From: Ottelia alismoides | Lineage: Eukaryota; Streptophyta; Magnoliopsida; Alismatales; Hydrocharitaceae | Assembly (NCBI GenBank): GCA_037367405.1 | Contig: JAZKJV010008872.1 | Span: forward strand, 882,403-946,402 | DNA: 64,000 nt | Direction: 5' to 3' | In this document: piece by piece, positions 23,981 through 34,574 of the stretch | Layout: each line of letters opens with the position of its first letter | Numbering within the stretch: position 1 is the first letter of the stretch | Translations under genes and position numbers: made by a program | The notes under the pieces: generated by a model | What the model was told of the DNA's origin: nothing | Database searches by the model: none | The model's input: the letters and a program-made list of their open reading frames with translations, nothing else

Positions 23981-25363
23981 TGGAAAAAGAAAGCTAAAAG
24001 AGAATCAGGTAAAGGTGAGAGAGGTGTAAAAGCAAAAGAAGAAGAATCACCGCACTCAACACCAATCAAACACAAAGAAAAACCCCAAATTTACATACTT
24101 CACACCGTGATGACCGTAAGAGTTCGGTCTTTTATCTTTTCAAAATCAAAGTTAGGTGACAAAGCAGTTATTTAGCAAGCTCACAGATGTAGTCTCCTCA
24201 GGTAGTTCGTGTTTAAGCCGACGATGCACACCGACCTAAACAAGACTACTTCTACTAACGTCTGAGGCAAGTGCTTACATGAAGTAGCAAGATCCTAAGA
24301 GTGAGTCCAAGCGTAGAGGGCACAAGTCCAGGTATTCAGGCTCTATTCCTTAAGTCAATGTGCCTTGCTCTATCTGGAGAGTACATGCAAACAATGAGGG
24401 GATTGCTCTCCTAAAACAAATTTTGGTGTCCAGATATTTTTTATTTTTCGTCAAGGTTTGCATTTATTTACTTTTATGATTTTTCATTTTTTTGGATATT
24501 TTCCAAAATAACTAGCGAGAGGTCGGTTCTTTTTAAATTGTCAAAAATGTGTCTCACAGAGGGAGAATCATGGAATGTGGTAGAAAAACATGATGCATGC
24601 AGAGATAGAAATCATACCTGGCGTCAGCAGTCTACATGCAAGTGATCCACGCAAAAAATTAAACCTAAGCTAATGCATGCAAAAAGTGGTAAAATATGTA
24701 TCATAGATCAGCAACTCTAGCGCAAGAATGTATTAATTTCCAAATCTTGTGAATTACATCTAAATGTGGATTTAGGGATTTGGGTTTTTCTTTAGTCGTC
24801 TAGTCAATCACATATACACCGCTAGGCTCCAAGAAATCACATGAAACAAATAAAAATCGATTAAAAACTGAAAAAACGCGGTGAGGTCCCCCAAGTGCAC
24901 CAGCACCTAGCGAAACAGACCCCGAAGAAAGTCTAAAGTTCGTGTATTAGTTGGGATGTCCTTAGTGGACCCCTTCTACAAAAGTCAAAAACAGGCAAGT
25001 GCCCCTTCCTCTCTCACAAAAATACAAAAAATAATATCCAAGTACAAAAAACGGCTAACTAGTTCCGCTCCTCTGCAACCAACTCATAGAGAAGGAATCG
25101 GTCTCTGCACTCTCAACTAGTTCGGCTTCCAAAGAAGCCAGCTGATCCTGTAGTACCTACAAACTTCATTAGCAAACACACACACAAAAAATGTAAAAAT
25201 CAAAGAAAACATGAAAACAATAAAAATCAGAGAAAATCAATGAAAACCATAAAAAACTGTGAAACAATTTGAAAGCAAACCAAAGAAAATCATAGAAAAA
25301 ACCCGTAAAAATCAAGACGATAGAAAAATCACCAAAAAATCAAAAACTAACATATAGCTAATG
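23981..25363 (-). other. Leader (5' untranslated region) of element C
   Basis: Noncoding and similar to the element A leader: GATGACCGTAAGAGTTCGGT occurs here (about 24110) and, with one base changed, in A (about 59112). AAGTGCACCAGCACCTAG (about 24893) resembles a block in the element E leader. It ends at the primer-binding site. Confidence 0.7.
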
Positions 25364-25383
25364 CCTACCCGACAACAGTGCTA
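25364..25383 (-). promoter_or_regulatory. Decayed primer-binding site of element C
   Basis: CCTACCCGACAACAGTGCTA differs at five of 20 positions from element A, four of them C-to-T or G-to-A changes. It is three bases left of the LTR start TGATAAC. Confidence 0.8.
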
Positions 25384-27665
25384 TTTTGATAACAAGTGTT
25401 TTAGGTGGCGATAAAATGCCGGTGTTGGTGTAGAGAATCGCTCTGAGTCAAAACCCTAATTAATAAACAAAAATCGATAAAATAGGAGAGAGCGAGAAAG
25501 ATGAAAAGAATAGTTATCTCTCCTATTTTTTCTTACACTCATTATTTATCCAGGTAAGTGTGCCGGGGTCGAACTCAAGGAGGCAGAATAACGATACTTC
25601 GATTTTTGGGAAGAAGAGGAATATTTTTGTGATTTTTGTATCTTCTTGAAAAAAGACGAGAAATCAAAGGAAACACTTTTTGTTGGTTTTTAATTTTTGA
25701 TTTTTAATTATTTTATTTTATTTTATTCTTTTCAATTTTTATTTTGTTCTTAGAATGATTTTTTTCAAATGATTTATCTACTATATAATATGTGAAAATC
25801 TATAAGAAATAGGTGATTCGATATAGTAGAAAAATCGCTCGAGCAACGGACTCGAAAAAAGACTTAAGAACAAATTCAAAGTGAATGCGAAAAGAAAAGA
25901 ATAAAATCTTGATGAAATCACGATAAAATCCCTCGATAATTGATTTGAATTGAATCAAAAAAGATACTTTGATTATATAATAATGTCTAGGTCCACAAAA
26001 GTTCAATGTAGCCCAAGGGTCTGATGTAGAAATATAAAAGAAAAATACACAAAAGATAAAAGACTCTTCTTTTAAATAGGTCCCTGGTCAGGGACCTATT
26101 TGCAAGAAAAGTTCCAGAGTTGTGCCAATAGGTCCCTGCATAGGGACCTATTTGCAATTCTGTAAACTTCTGGAGAGCTTATTAAATCCGGATGTCGTAG
26201 GGCTCTGAGTGTAATATTTACACTGCTTCGCAATATAATGGTTGGGATTAGATTAGGCTTGTGCGGTCTCAACCGTCCAATGTGGACATGTGGCAACAAA
26301 CTGTACCATGTATGTTCTTCAAGTTCTTCACCCAATTCTGAAGGTGGTGGCGGTGATTCTTCTAAATCCGATCAGTCACCGGCAATGTGAGGTTGCGCTA
26401 CTTCTCCAACAGGGCCAGGAGGAGGTATCCTCCCTCCTCCGAGCTCGCCTATGGTGGGAGAACGATTCGAGTTGCGACAGCGAAATCTATGAAGGTCCTA
26501 GGGTTTGAAACTCTAACTCCTGGATGTGCTCGGCCGTGGAATTGGCTATGTAATCAGATTAACTGACAGCTTCATATGATAGAGTGTTGCTTTATTTGTT
26601 TGGATAGACCTGTAATTAAGAGTGTTTTGCTCGATCCCCTAGGGAATCAGACCAAAAGATTAATGGTTCTTCGGAGGTCAAAATGGTTTCCAGATAGTGT
26701 TATTTAGATGAAAAAATAGAATGTGATTTAGTTGTGATTGAATATGAAACTTTGATGGATGATTGAAGAAGTGATTAAGAAGCTCTAATCATGTGATTAT
26801 ATTGTCTAATTGGGCATCGAAATTGATCCAAAATGGAAATGGATTAAGGAATACCATGGATTGTAAGGTATATGACCCTGTTGGTGTTCGCTCGATGGAG
26901 TGGCATTCTCAGAGCTCTGCACGATGGTGGTGGTTGTGATGCAAGGCAACGAAGCCTTGGAACCCTCCACCAGAGATACCTATTCCACACGGGATCGGCG
27001 TCGAGTGTTGTCACTATCATGGAAGGCCAATGCATCGTGAGGAAGATGGGAGTCCGTCAAGTTTGTTCTGGAAATTCGAAGAGTTAGTTGGATCATGCCA
27101 ACTTGGAGTCGATTTATAGATGAATAGATATGGGTTTTGACTATATCTAAAGGGTGGCATGGATATAGGTTGTTAGGAGATTAAAATGGAGGGCTAGGAT
27201 AGAATGAAGAGGCTAGGATGGATTTGTTAAAATTGGGTGAAGATCGGTCAGTAGAACCGAAGCTAACGGAATGTTCTTGATGAAGATGAACCAGGTGTCA
27301 TCACCTAGTTGGCCAGATGTATTAATTGCATTATAAATTAACGAACAAATAGTAAATGATGTTATTTTAAATAGGTATAAAAATGAAAAATATAAATAAT
27401 TAATTTAACTAAATTATGGAATAATTATTTTTTGTAAAAAATAAATAATTTTTTGAAAAATAGATATTATGTTAATAAATAAGTATAAATACTACTTGAT
27501 AAGTATGTATTCGATTTTTAACTTAATGAAAATAATAATAAAACCTTATTTTAATAATTTTTAAATATTATAATAATAATAGAAATTATGTGAATTTTTG
27601 TGGATTTTAATAAATTAATATAATTTTATTAATAAATAGGGTATAAGTTACATATTTAAGTTTTA

Positions 27666-29021
27666 GGGATTTTTACACCAATAACACTGAGTAATTTTGC
27701 AATAACATTCATAACCCTGCATAATCGTGAATAACATGAGAAACCATGAGTAATGCTTAACGCTTACATGACATAACCCTGTGTCATGTTCTGTTTGGGA
27801 ATGTCGTTATGTTTGACGATTTCTGTTAAAAAATATAAAATTACCCATAATATCCATTCTTATTTTCAAAACATTCCATGGACACCTTCCTCTCCCCTGC
27901 ACTCAAAATCCCCTCTCCTCCTGTCGAGCAGCACCTCCACCTCCCCTCCAGGCCATGCGTCAAGCGGCCCGCCGTCGAAGTTATCCCCTTTGGACCCTCC
28001 GTCAACATCTGAGGAAGGCCACTCCCTTGCTCGAACCCAGTTGCTCCACTGCTCGTCCGCTGTTTGATGCTCGACCTGCAGGCCACACACCCTCCCCCCC
28101 CACCCCCACCCCCGGCTCCAACCGACCCCTCCATCCAATCCCCTCATCCTCGACCTGTAGAACCCCTCCCCCATGGTCAATCCCCCTGTCTGAAGGTCGC
28201 TCGCCCCGTCAAAAGACACCCTACCTCCCTCCCCCGACCGATCGAAACCCCTCACCCCCCCGCATAATCCCCCCGCGATAACCGACCCGTAGAGCCGCCA
28301 CCCCCCCCCCCGACCGAATCCCCTCAGTACGCCCCGCTGACAACCGTCCTCCGTCCCCCCCCTCCCCTCCCCCCCGGGTCTCCCACAACCGACCGAAGCC
28401 CCGTAGAATCCCCCTCGCCCTGTTTCCAACCAAACTCCGTCCCCCCCCTCCCGCCCTGCCCCCAGTCTCACGCAACCAACCGACTGAAGCCCGACAACAG
28501 ACCCCCCCCCCCCCCCCCGTGCGTCTTACACAACCGACCTCTGCCCCTCCCCCTTGTGTCTCCCATAACTGACCTCAGCCCCCCCCCCCCCACACACATC
28601 AACGGGTCGAAGCCCCCCCCCCCACAGTCCTGATGCTTCCCTCCTTCCTCTGCACCCGGATGCGGGCCTGACGCAGCCCTCCACCATCGCTGAGCTGCCG
28701 CAGCCTGCCACCGTATGTAGCATCTACCCTTCAAAGTCTCCCTTCCAGCCACAAGGAAGCTCGTAAGCCAAATTTTTTGGATGCAGAGGTTGGCTCAATA
28801 CAAAGAGAGAAGATATGTTTTTTATTTAGATTAAATTTCAGCCGTTAGATCGTTAATTGGTTAGATTAACTCAATCATTCGGTTGAGTTAATGAAGTAAA
28901 GTAACGGAAGGTCATAGGTGTAAGACGGCACATTTATTCAGGGTCCTGAGTGTAATTCGCGATTATGCAGGGATATGAATGTTATTGCAAAATTACTCAG
29001 GGTTATGGGTGTAAAAATCCC
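27666..29021. mobile_element. Non-autonomous Mutator-like element (MULE) with captured or expanded C-rich core
   Basis: Terminal inverted repeats start GGGATTTTTACACC at both ends and stay similar for about 65-95 bp, with few mismatches in the first 65. The flanking direct repeat TAAGTTTTA (27657-27665 and 29022-29030) is 9 bp, the size typical of the Mutator superfamily. The matching place in the other C LTR (about 19408) has a single uninterrupted copy, which confirms an insertion. There is no transposase. The interior is GC-rich (27870-28760), unlike everything around it, as in Pack-MULEs that capture GC-rich gene pieces. The long frame 27866-28471 (minus, 201 codons) is Gly- and Arg-rich low-complexity sequence with no domain I recognise. 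Confidence 0.85.
28091..28624 (+). repeat. Strand-asymmetric C-run tract inside the MULE
   Basis: Runs of 6 to about 17 C on the + strand alternate with a degenerate phrase such as CAACCGACC or CTCCCACAACCGACC. This looks like an imperfect tandem repeat of a few tens of bases. The minus strand is correspondingly dense in G-runs. Confidence 0.7.
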
Positions 29022-29866
29022 TAAGTTTTATCTATAAAATAGTGTTTTTGATTTATTTAAAATAATAAATAATTTCAGAAAATTATGAAATAAGTCGGTT
29101 AAAATACAAGATCATGAAAATAATGAAAAATTAGAAAATCATTAAAACAATAATTATTGTGTTTGAGATAAAATAAATAGCCAGAAATCCAGTTGTGATT
29201 TGGTCCCAAAACCGACTTTTTACAAACGGACTCCGATTTTAGTGAAATCACCCCATTAATTAGAGAATATTATTTTATGAACTTTAAAGTTGAGTAGAGT
29301 GAAATTGGAGTTCGTATGAGAAAGTTATGATGTTCGGAAGTCAAGAATTTGACGATCTACAAGTTGGATTTCTTAGTATGAATACAAGATATTATTTTCA
29401 ACTTATTTTTATATATTTCGATGCATTTTTAGAAATAACAAGGTGAAGATTTTGGTGAAAAATATGTTCATATGAATTAATTAAAAATTAATGAAGATTT
29501 GATAATTTTTGGATAAATAATGAAGAATGTATGAAGTGTAGAATTGACTATTTTTATGGTTTTCATTCCTTATCTCCCATACTTATTTATTTATCAACAA
29601 TCCATGTTGACTTGGTCTTGGGGGTTAGTTTATAAATATATCTTTCGGCTATATTTATTTTATAAGTCAAATTTACAATCTGCCTTCTTTTTGTTTTCTT
29701 TATTTCTATTCTTTTATTTATTGACATGACTTTGATGCATAAATGTGCATTTTTATTCATGCGTATGATTTTTTTAAAAGATGGAAATTAATGAATATTT
29801 ACATGTACTTGTTAAGGGTTTTAGAATAAAATGCAGAAAGAATGTTAATGAATCATGGATTCATCA

Positions 29867-31170
29867 AGGACCTAGATTCAGTCTCGCGTATATAGTAGTG
29901 GGTAAAATATTAATTGAAGAACCTTTGTCTAGGAGAGTGTGATCAAAATAAGTGATGTCAACATAACTCACGACATAATGGGCACATGTATCTCTCTTCT
30001 TTCTTATCATAATATTCTAGATGGCACGGGTTGTTTCCACTAACAATACATATCTCCTAACATGGGAATTTGGCTTCCTGCTAGCCTTAGTAGGTATGCA
30101 TCTCATATAAAGTTACTTCTTGAAAGTAGGTGTCATGCCCAAATATAAATTAAAGGATATGGTCACCATGATATTCTCTTTATAAATCTTTGCCATCTCT
30201 TATTTAATTTATTGAATTTTTTTTATTTTGCTTCTTTCCCTCACTGAGAAAATTACAAGAAGGATTATTTTTTGTAACAGACATGCATGCAAATTAACAT
30301 CATCATTAACATGAAAATCTCAATTTGAGTTATCTACATGACCATAACTCTCACTCCGTACATTCTAATCAAAATTGTTGAAACGAAAATGCGGGGATCA
30401 TGTTGGTGTGTCTTCAGGAGGTGCACTCTCCACCTCCTTAAGCTCACTTCTTTCATCCTAGTTTATACATCTCTCCTTATTTTTTTAATTTTTTTGGAAA
30501 TCTTTGGGTATCTGAATCCCCCCAATGATGTTGAAGGTATTGTTATTTGTGTTGGTTGTCATGCCTCTCCAATTATTCCGAGTCCACCTTAGGTAGAGCC
30601 TTCAGAATGTCCTCATCATGTTTCCTATATCAATCTGGTACAGTCATGTCCTTTCACTCCATAGAGACATATGATTAACATTATTATACGGAAAGATCTC
30701 ATGTTCAGACTCATAAAAATCTAAATGGTATACGTGATCTCTTTATTTTTGCTGAATCTGATTCAAACTGTTGGGAGGAGCCTGAACCTGGGCTAAAATA
30801 GGTGTTTTCGATTTCATTTGCTCGTCTTGGAAACATGTGATGTGGTTTAGATCCCTCCTATGTCATGGAAGCCGTTCTCAATCTATTGAACCACATCACT
30901 AAGAGATTGCATTACCGATGTGAAGGACCTAAATAAATCTTGAGTGGGGTCTATTGCAGCTTGTCACTAGAAGTAGTGTTGATGTAGAAATTGGCCCTAC
31001 TGGGCTTTCACATACCATTGCTAATGGAGGAACTAAGAGGTATTGACGATCTATAAAGGACGGGGATCCTAACATCCGATCTTGGAGGGCCTATGGTGTC
31101 TGACAAATTGGATATGACAATCACTGTGTCGATTGCTCTCACAGCACTTGGTACCCGATCAAAGCAAAGC
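29867..31170 (-). pseudogene. Element D: front half of protease and gag remnant
   Basis: Just right of element C the minus strand reads LLDKGSSINILPTTIYARL then NLGP, the protease active-site block (A: LLDNGSSINLIPASLLEKLELGP), with Asp-Lys-Gly instead of Asp-Asn-Gly. Further upstream (about 30850-30960) FTSVMQSLSDVVQ resembles the gag segment before the protease in A. Stops are frequent. The capsid-like part is absent, and about 20 bp of protease between LNLGP and ILPLADKS are missing from both sides of element C. Confidence 0.7.
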
Positions 31171-31195
31171 AATCAACAATCAACCGACAATGTAT

Positions 31196-33930
31196 GATAA
31201 ATCAATGAAAATGTTTGAGTGGATTTTTTTATTTTAACACTACAAAATATGTGTAAAGTGTATAAGTATGTAAAGTATCATACCATAGAGAGGAGAGGGG
31301 AACAGAGAAAAAGTGAGTTGTCTACTTAGGTATTTTTTCCCTTTCAAATGTTTTTATGGGTTTTTAATTATATTATTTTTTAGTTTTTAATTTAGCAAAT
31401 GTTTATAAGTGATTTTTAATTTTAATAATAAATATATAAGAATATATATATATGAATACATATATACAATAGGAAAATAGAAGAATAAATATAGAATAAA
31501 GGAAACTTGGCCTTATTTTGGAAGTTAAAGATATCAAATATAGTCACAATTTTCAAAATAATTTTTTTTTAGTTTTCTATATTTTTGGTGATTTTTAAGG
31601 AATTTTTGAGATTTTTTATGGATTTTTAAAATATATTACATAAAATATGAGGAAACATAAAATCATGACATTGAAATGGATGTAATAAATATCTAATGAA
31701 TTAGAAAGAGCTCAATATCAATTTTCATGGAAAATAGATAAAAAAAATTATAAGAAATTTAAAACACTATGTGGATTTTTTTAGAATTTTTTATGAATTT
31801 TATAAAATCTTCAGTTTTTAGTAATTGTTAGGGTTTTGGTTTTATATTTTATGTGATTTTTGGATATTTGATAGCACCTACAGAATATAACAAATATAAT
31901 ATTTTAGGAATTCTTGTAGGTGTTTTGAATTTTTATAATTTATATAAGACCAAACATGGAAATATACAATGTTTCAAGATTTTTATAATAAGAAAAATAA
32001 CATTAACTGCTCCAAGAAAAATATATGTGGTAAAATGGAGTTCCAAGCGATTAAGGTCATATTTTTAGTATTTATAGGAATGAAATTCTATTTAAAACAC
32101 TTAAAATACACAAAATAAATTAGTTTAGGAAATAAAGGACCCAAATGCAATTTCTATGAATTTTAAATTAATTTCTTAACAATATAGAAAACTTCAGGGC
32201 CAATTATGCAAATAATCCAAATATTTCACATTAAATACAGACTACAAACGATATTTTTTGCAAATAAAACAACTTCCAATATTAGATACGTAAATTTCAA
32301 AAATGTTTTACATTAAATCCACAAGTTTTTGTACCAAAATGAAATAAGGAAATCTAAGAGGGTATTGTTGCAAAATTCATAAGCACCTCATGTGGAGAGC
32401 TACATGAGGTGTCCTAGTAAGGTACCTAAGTGCAATATCTAATAATTATGGGTTTAGATATAAATATTACAGAAATATGACACTTGTGAATGTAAGATTT
32501 AATACTAAAAATAAATATCGAAAGGTGGGGATGTTTATATTGCAAAATACCCTCCACGCGTGCTAACTAATGGATGAATGGTGCCCACTTAAGTTGATCG
32601 AACGGCTTAGGATGCGTAATAACACTTCCCCGATTAACGTTGTTGATTAGATCGTGGACATATATGATGGTGGCCTTATCCATTGGTCCAACGGTCGCTG
32701 CTGCATCTGGTGGTTGAACATCATCCAACATCTCAGAAGTAGCATTGCAAAAATCGTAAGAACATCGAGGGGGTATTCCTTTAATCTGTTGAATATTGTT
32801 CCTCGGCCCTTCTTCTTTGATGCTTAGGTGGTGAACACATTGGTCGAAGCATTCCAAGGAAAATGGTACCCTCCTTAAGATATAGGACCCAACGATTGGT
32901 TCCTATATGTCAACTACAGTGGTGGCACCTGGAGAGCTTTGGACCGATTGAAAATATCCCATAAGGGTTCCCTTGACGCTTGGACCTGCACAATTAGAAT
33001 GCTGACTCGAAAACGAAGGCTCTCCATCATAGATGAAGTGGTATAGCATAATTCATGAGGTAGAAGGGTAGATCTCAGGCGACAATGGAAGAGGAGATTT
33101 GAGGGACCTATACATGCAGAATCGAGGTGAGAGGGTGGTCTGTTAGATGAAGAGTGTGATATGGTGTGAAATGGGATGTTGAGAAAGTCAAAATGGAGAG
33201 GTTTGACTGAGAACATTGACCTGGTGCTCAAGATCTCCAGGTTATGGACATTTTTGGCTTTGTGTATTTTTGACAGAAATCAAACGAAGTAATGCATGAT
33301 ATTATGCTAAGAATTGAAAAATGAACGGAGATGGCTAAAAGGTAAGGCCTCACCAATCTATAAACTGGGGAGATAGGGCTGCATGACGGTGCTCCATTAG
33401 TGGGCATTCAATAACCTCAAATAAATCTTCTCCTCACCTTGGAATCGATGGGAACTATTCCTGTCATAAAGAGCATATGCCTGGGAGTGATTTAAAGGGG
33501 TTATGATATATAGAAGAGGGATTAACCTCGAACTGAAGCTTGGATGGAATGTTAAATAGAAGGGGCGAGTAGCCATCTTGAGAAGAGGGTTTTGCCTAGA
33601 TCGATGAAGATCGATAGAATCATAATATTAGGCATGAACTACGGAGATCCAATCAGCAACTTTTGTTCAAAACTCAAGGCAATTTGATTATCGTGTCATG
33701 TGGGAAAAAGGGAGAAAAAGGGTCGGAGATGGGTAATGAATCTGAGATTAATCATATTATTTACTATTTATTATTCTACAATCTTAAACTATTCAATAAA
33801 AGATAACATTAATTCACTAATATTAACATATTCTCTATTGTACATAATTAATCCTAATTATTATATGTAATTAACCCTGGTATTGTGTTATATTTTATGA
33901 ATTTCTTATTTATTTCAAATCCCTAAAAGT
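31196..33930 (-). repeat. Probable 5' LTR of element D
   Basis: It begins TGATAAATC just after a possible very decayed primer-binding site (CAACCGACAATG, about 31174). Internal order fits a minus-strand LTR: a block like the left part of LTR B (AAGTATGTAAAGTATCATACC), AT-rich sequence, a GC-richer part (32560-33600), and a TATA-like CTATATATC at about 33495-33505. The right end is not clear. The frame 32567-32857 has no recognised domain. Confidence 0.45.
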
Positions 33931-34574
33931 TAGAGTAATTATTGTATATAATTTTTTTACATAAAAAGATATTTAAAACACAAAAAATCACAAAATACTT
34001 AAAATCAAGTGTTTACATTCTTAAAAATATTTTAAAAAATTGTAGTTTGTACATATTATTTATTTTGCCTTTGTTCAGCATGAAACTGGTAGATCTCATC
34101 GAGATCTACAACTTTCATGTTTTGCACTTTTTGATTTTTCTTTGTTTTTTTGTATTTTATTTTTATTCCTATTTGTCCACGTGGCTCTTTCTAGAACAAC
34201 AACGCTGCCCAATCTTCCTTTGCCATCCGCCCGCACCTCATCCATTCGCCTCCCTCCCAAGTCGTTCGATGAGATCTCTAGATCTCATCACAACTCCATA
34301 ACCATGCCCAATCCTCAATCCTTGGATCTTCAGATCCAATTGAGGAGTCATCTTCCCCACCCGTAACCACCCACATTCGCACAACACCTCCCATTTTTTC
34401 CATCCCAATTCTCTCACTCACCCCACGACCGTTCTCATAACATCGATCACCCCCGGATGAAACCATATCACCCGCCAATCTCTTCATGCCCTTAACACCC
34501 CACGACATGACCCCTACGGTCGATGGAGACCGTTAAAAAACTCATTGAGCACCATCCCATAACAACCCTCTTAT
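33931..34574. other. Unassigned LTR-like segment
   Basis: It contains CGAGATCTACAACTTTC (about 34100) and GTCCACGTGGCTC (about 34176), followed by a C-rich stretch. This is the same order as in the plus-strand LTR of element I (14460-15000), so it may be a remnant of a plus-oriented LTR interrupted by F. No gene is seen. Confidence 0.3.

Larger units (their letters stand above)
17756..29866 (-). mobile_element. Element C: degenerate Athila-like retrotransposon without pol
   Basis: Two LTRs (17756-20246, truncated; 25387-29866, holding a DNA transposon) flank a 5.1-kb interior. The interior has a polypurine tract on the left, a hairpin array, a degenerate gag remnant, a leader, and a decayed primer-binding site on the right. 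No protease, RT or integrase motif is found. C interrupts the protease of element D: the front half (to LNLGP) is at 29867 and onward, and the back half (from ILPLADKS) ends at 17755. Confidence 0.85.
25387..29866 (-). repeat. 5' LTR of element C, with an inserted DNA transposon
   Basis: It starts TGATAACAAG after the primer-binding site and ends GGATTCATCA. Without the 1356-bp transposon and one 9-bp repeat it would be about 3.1 kb. A TATA-like box (GATTTATAGA, 27111-27120) lies about 1.39 kb from the right end once the transposon is subtracted. Two tandem stem-loops of the type AATAGGTCCCT...AGGGACCTATT are at 26074-26101 and 26127-26153; the left LTR keeps only one. Confidence 0.85.

Noticed and set aside
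27866..28471. 201-codon open frame on the minus strand in the MULE
   Set aside because: It is Gly/Arg-rich low complexity caused by C-runs on the other strand; neighbouring frames are equally open, and no domain is recognisable.
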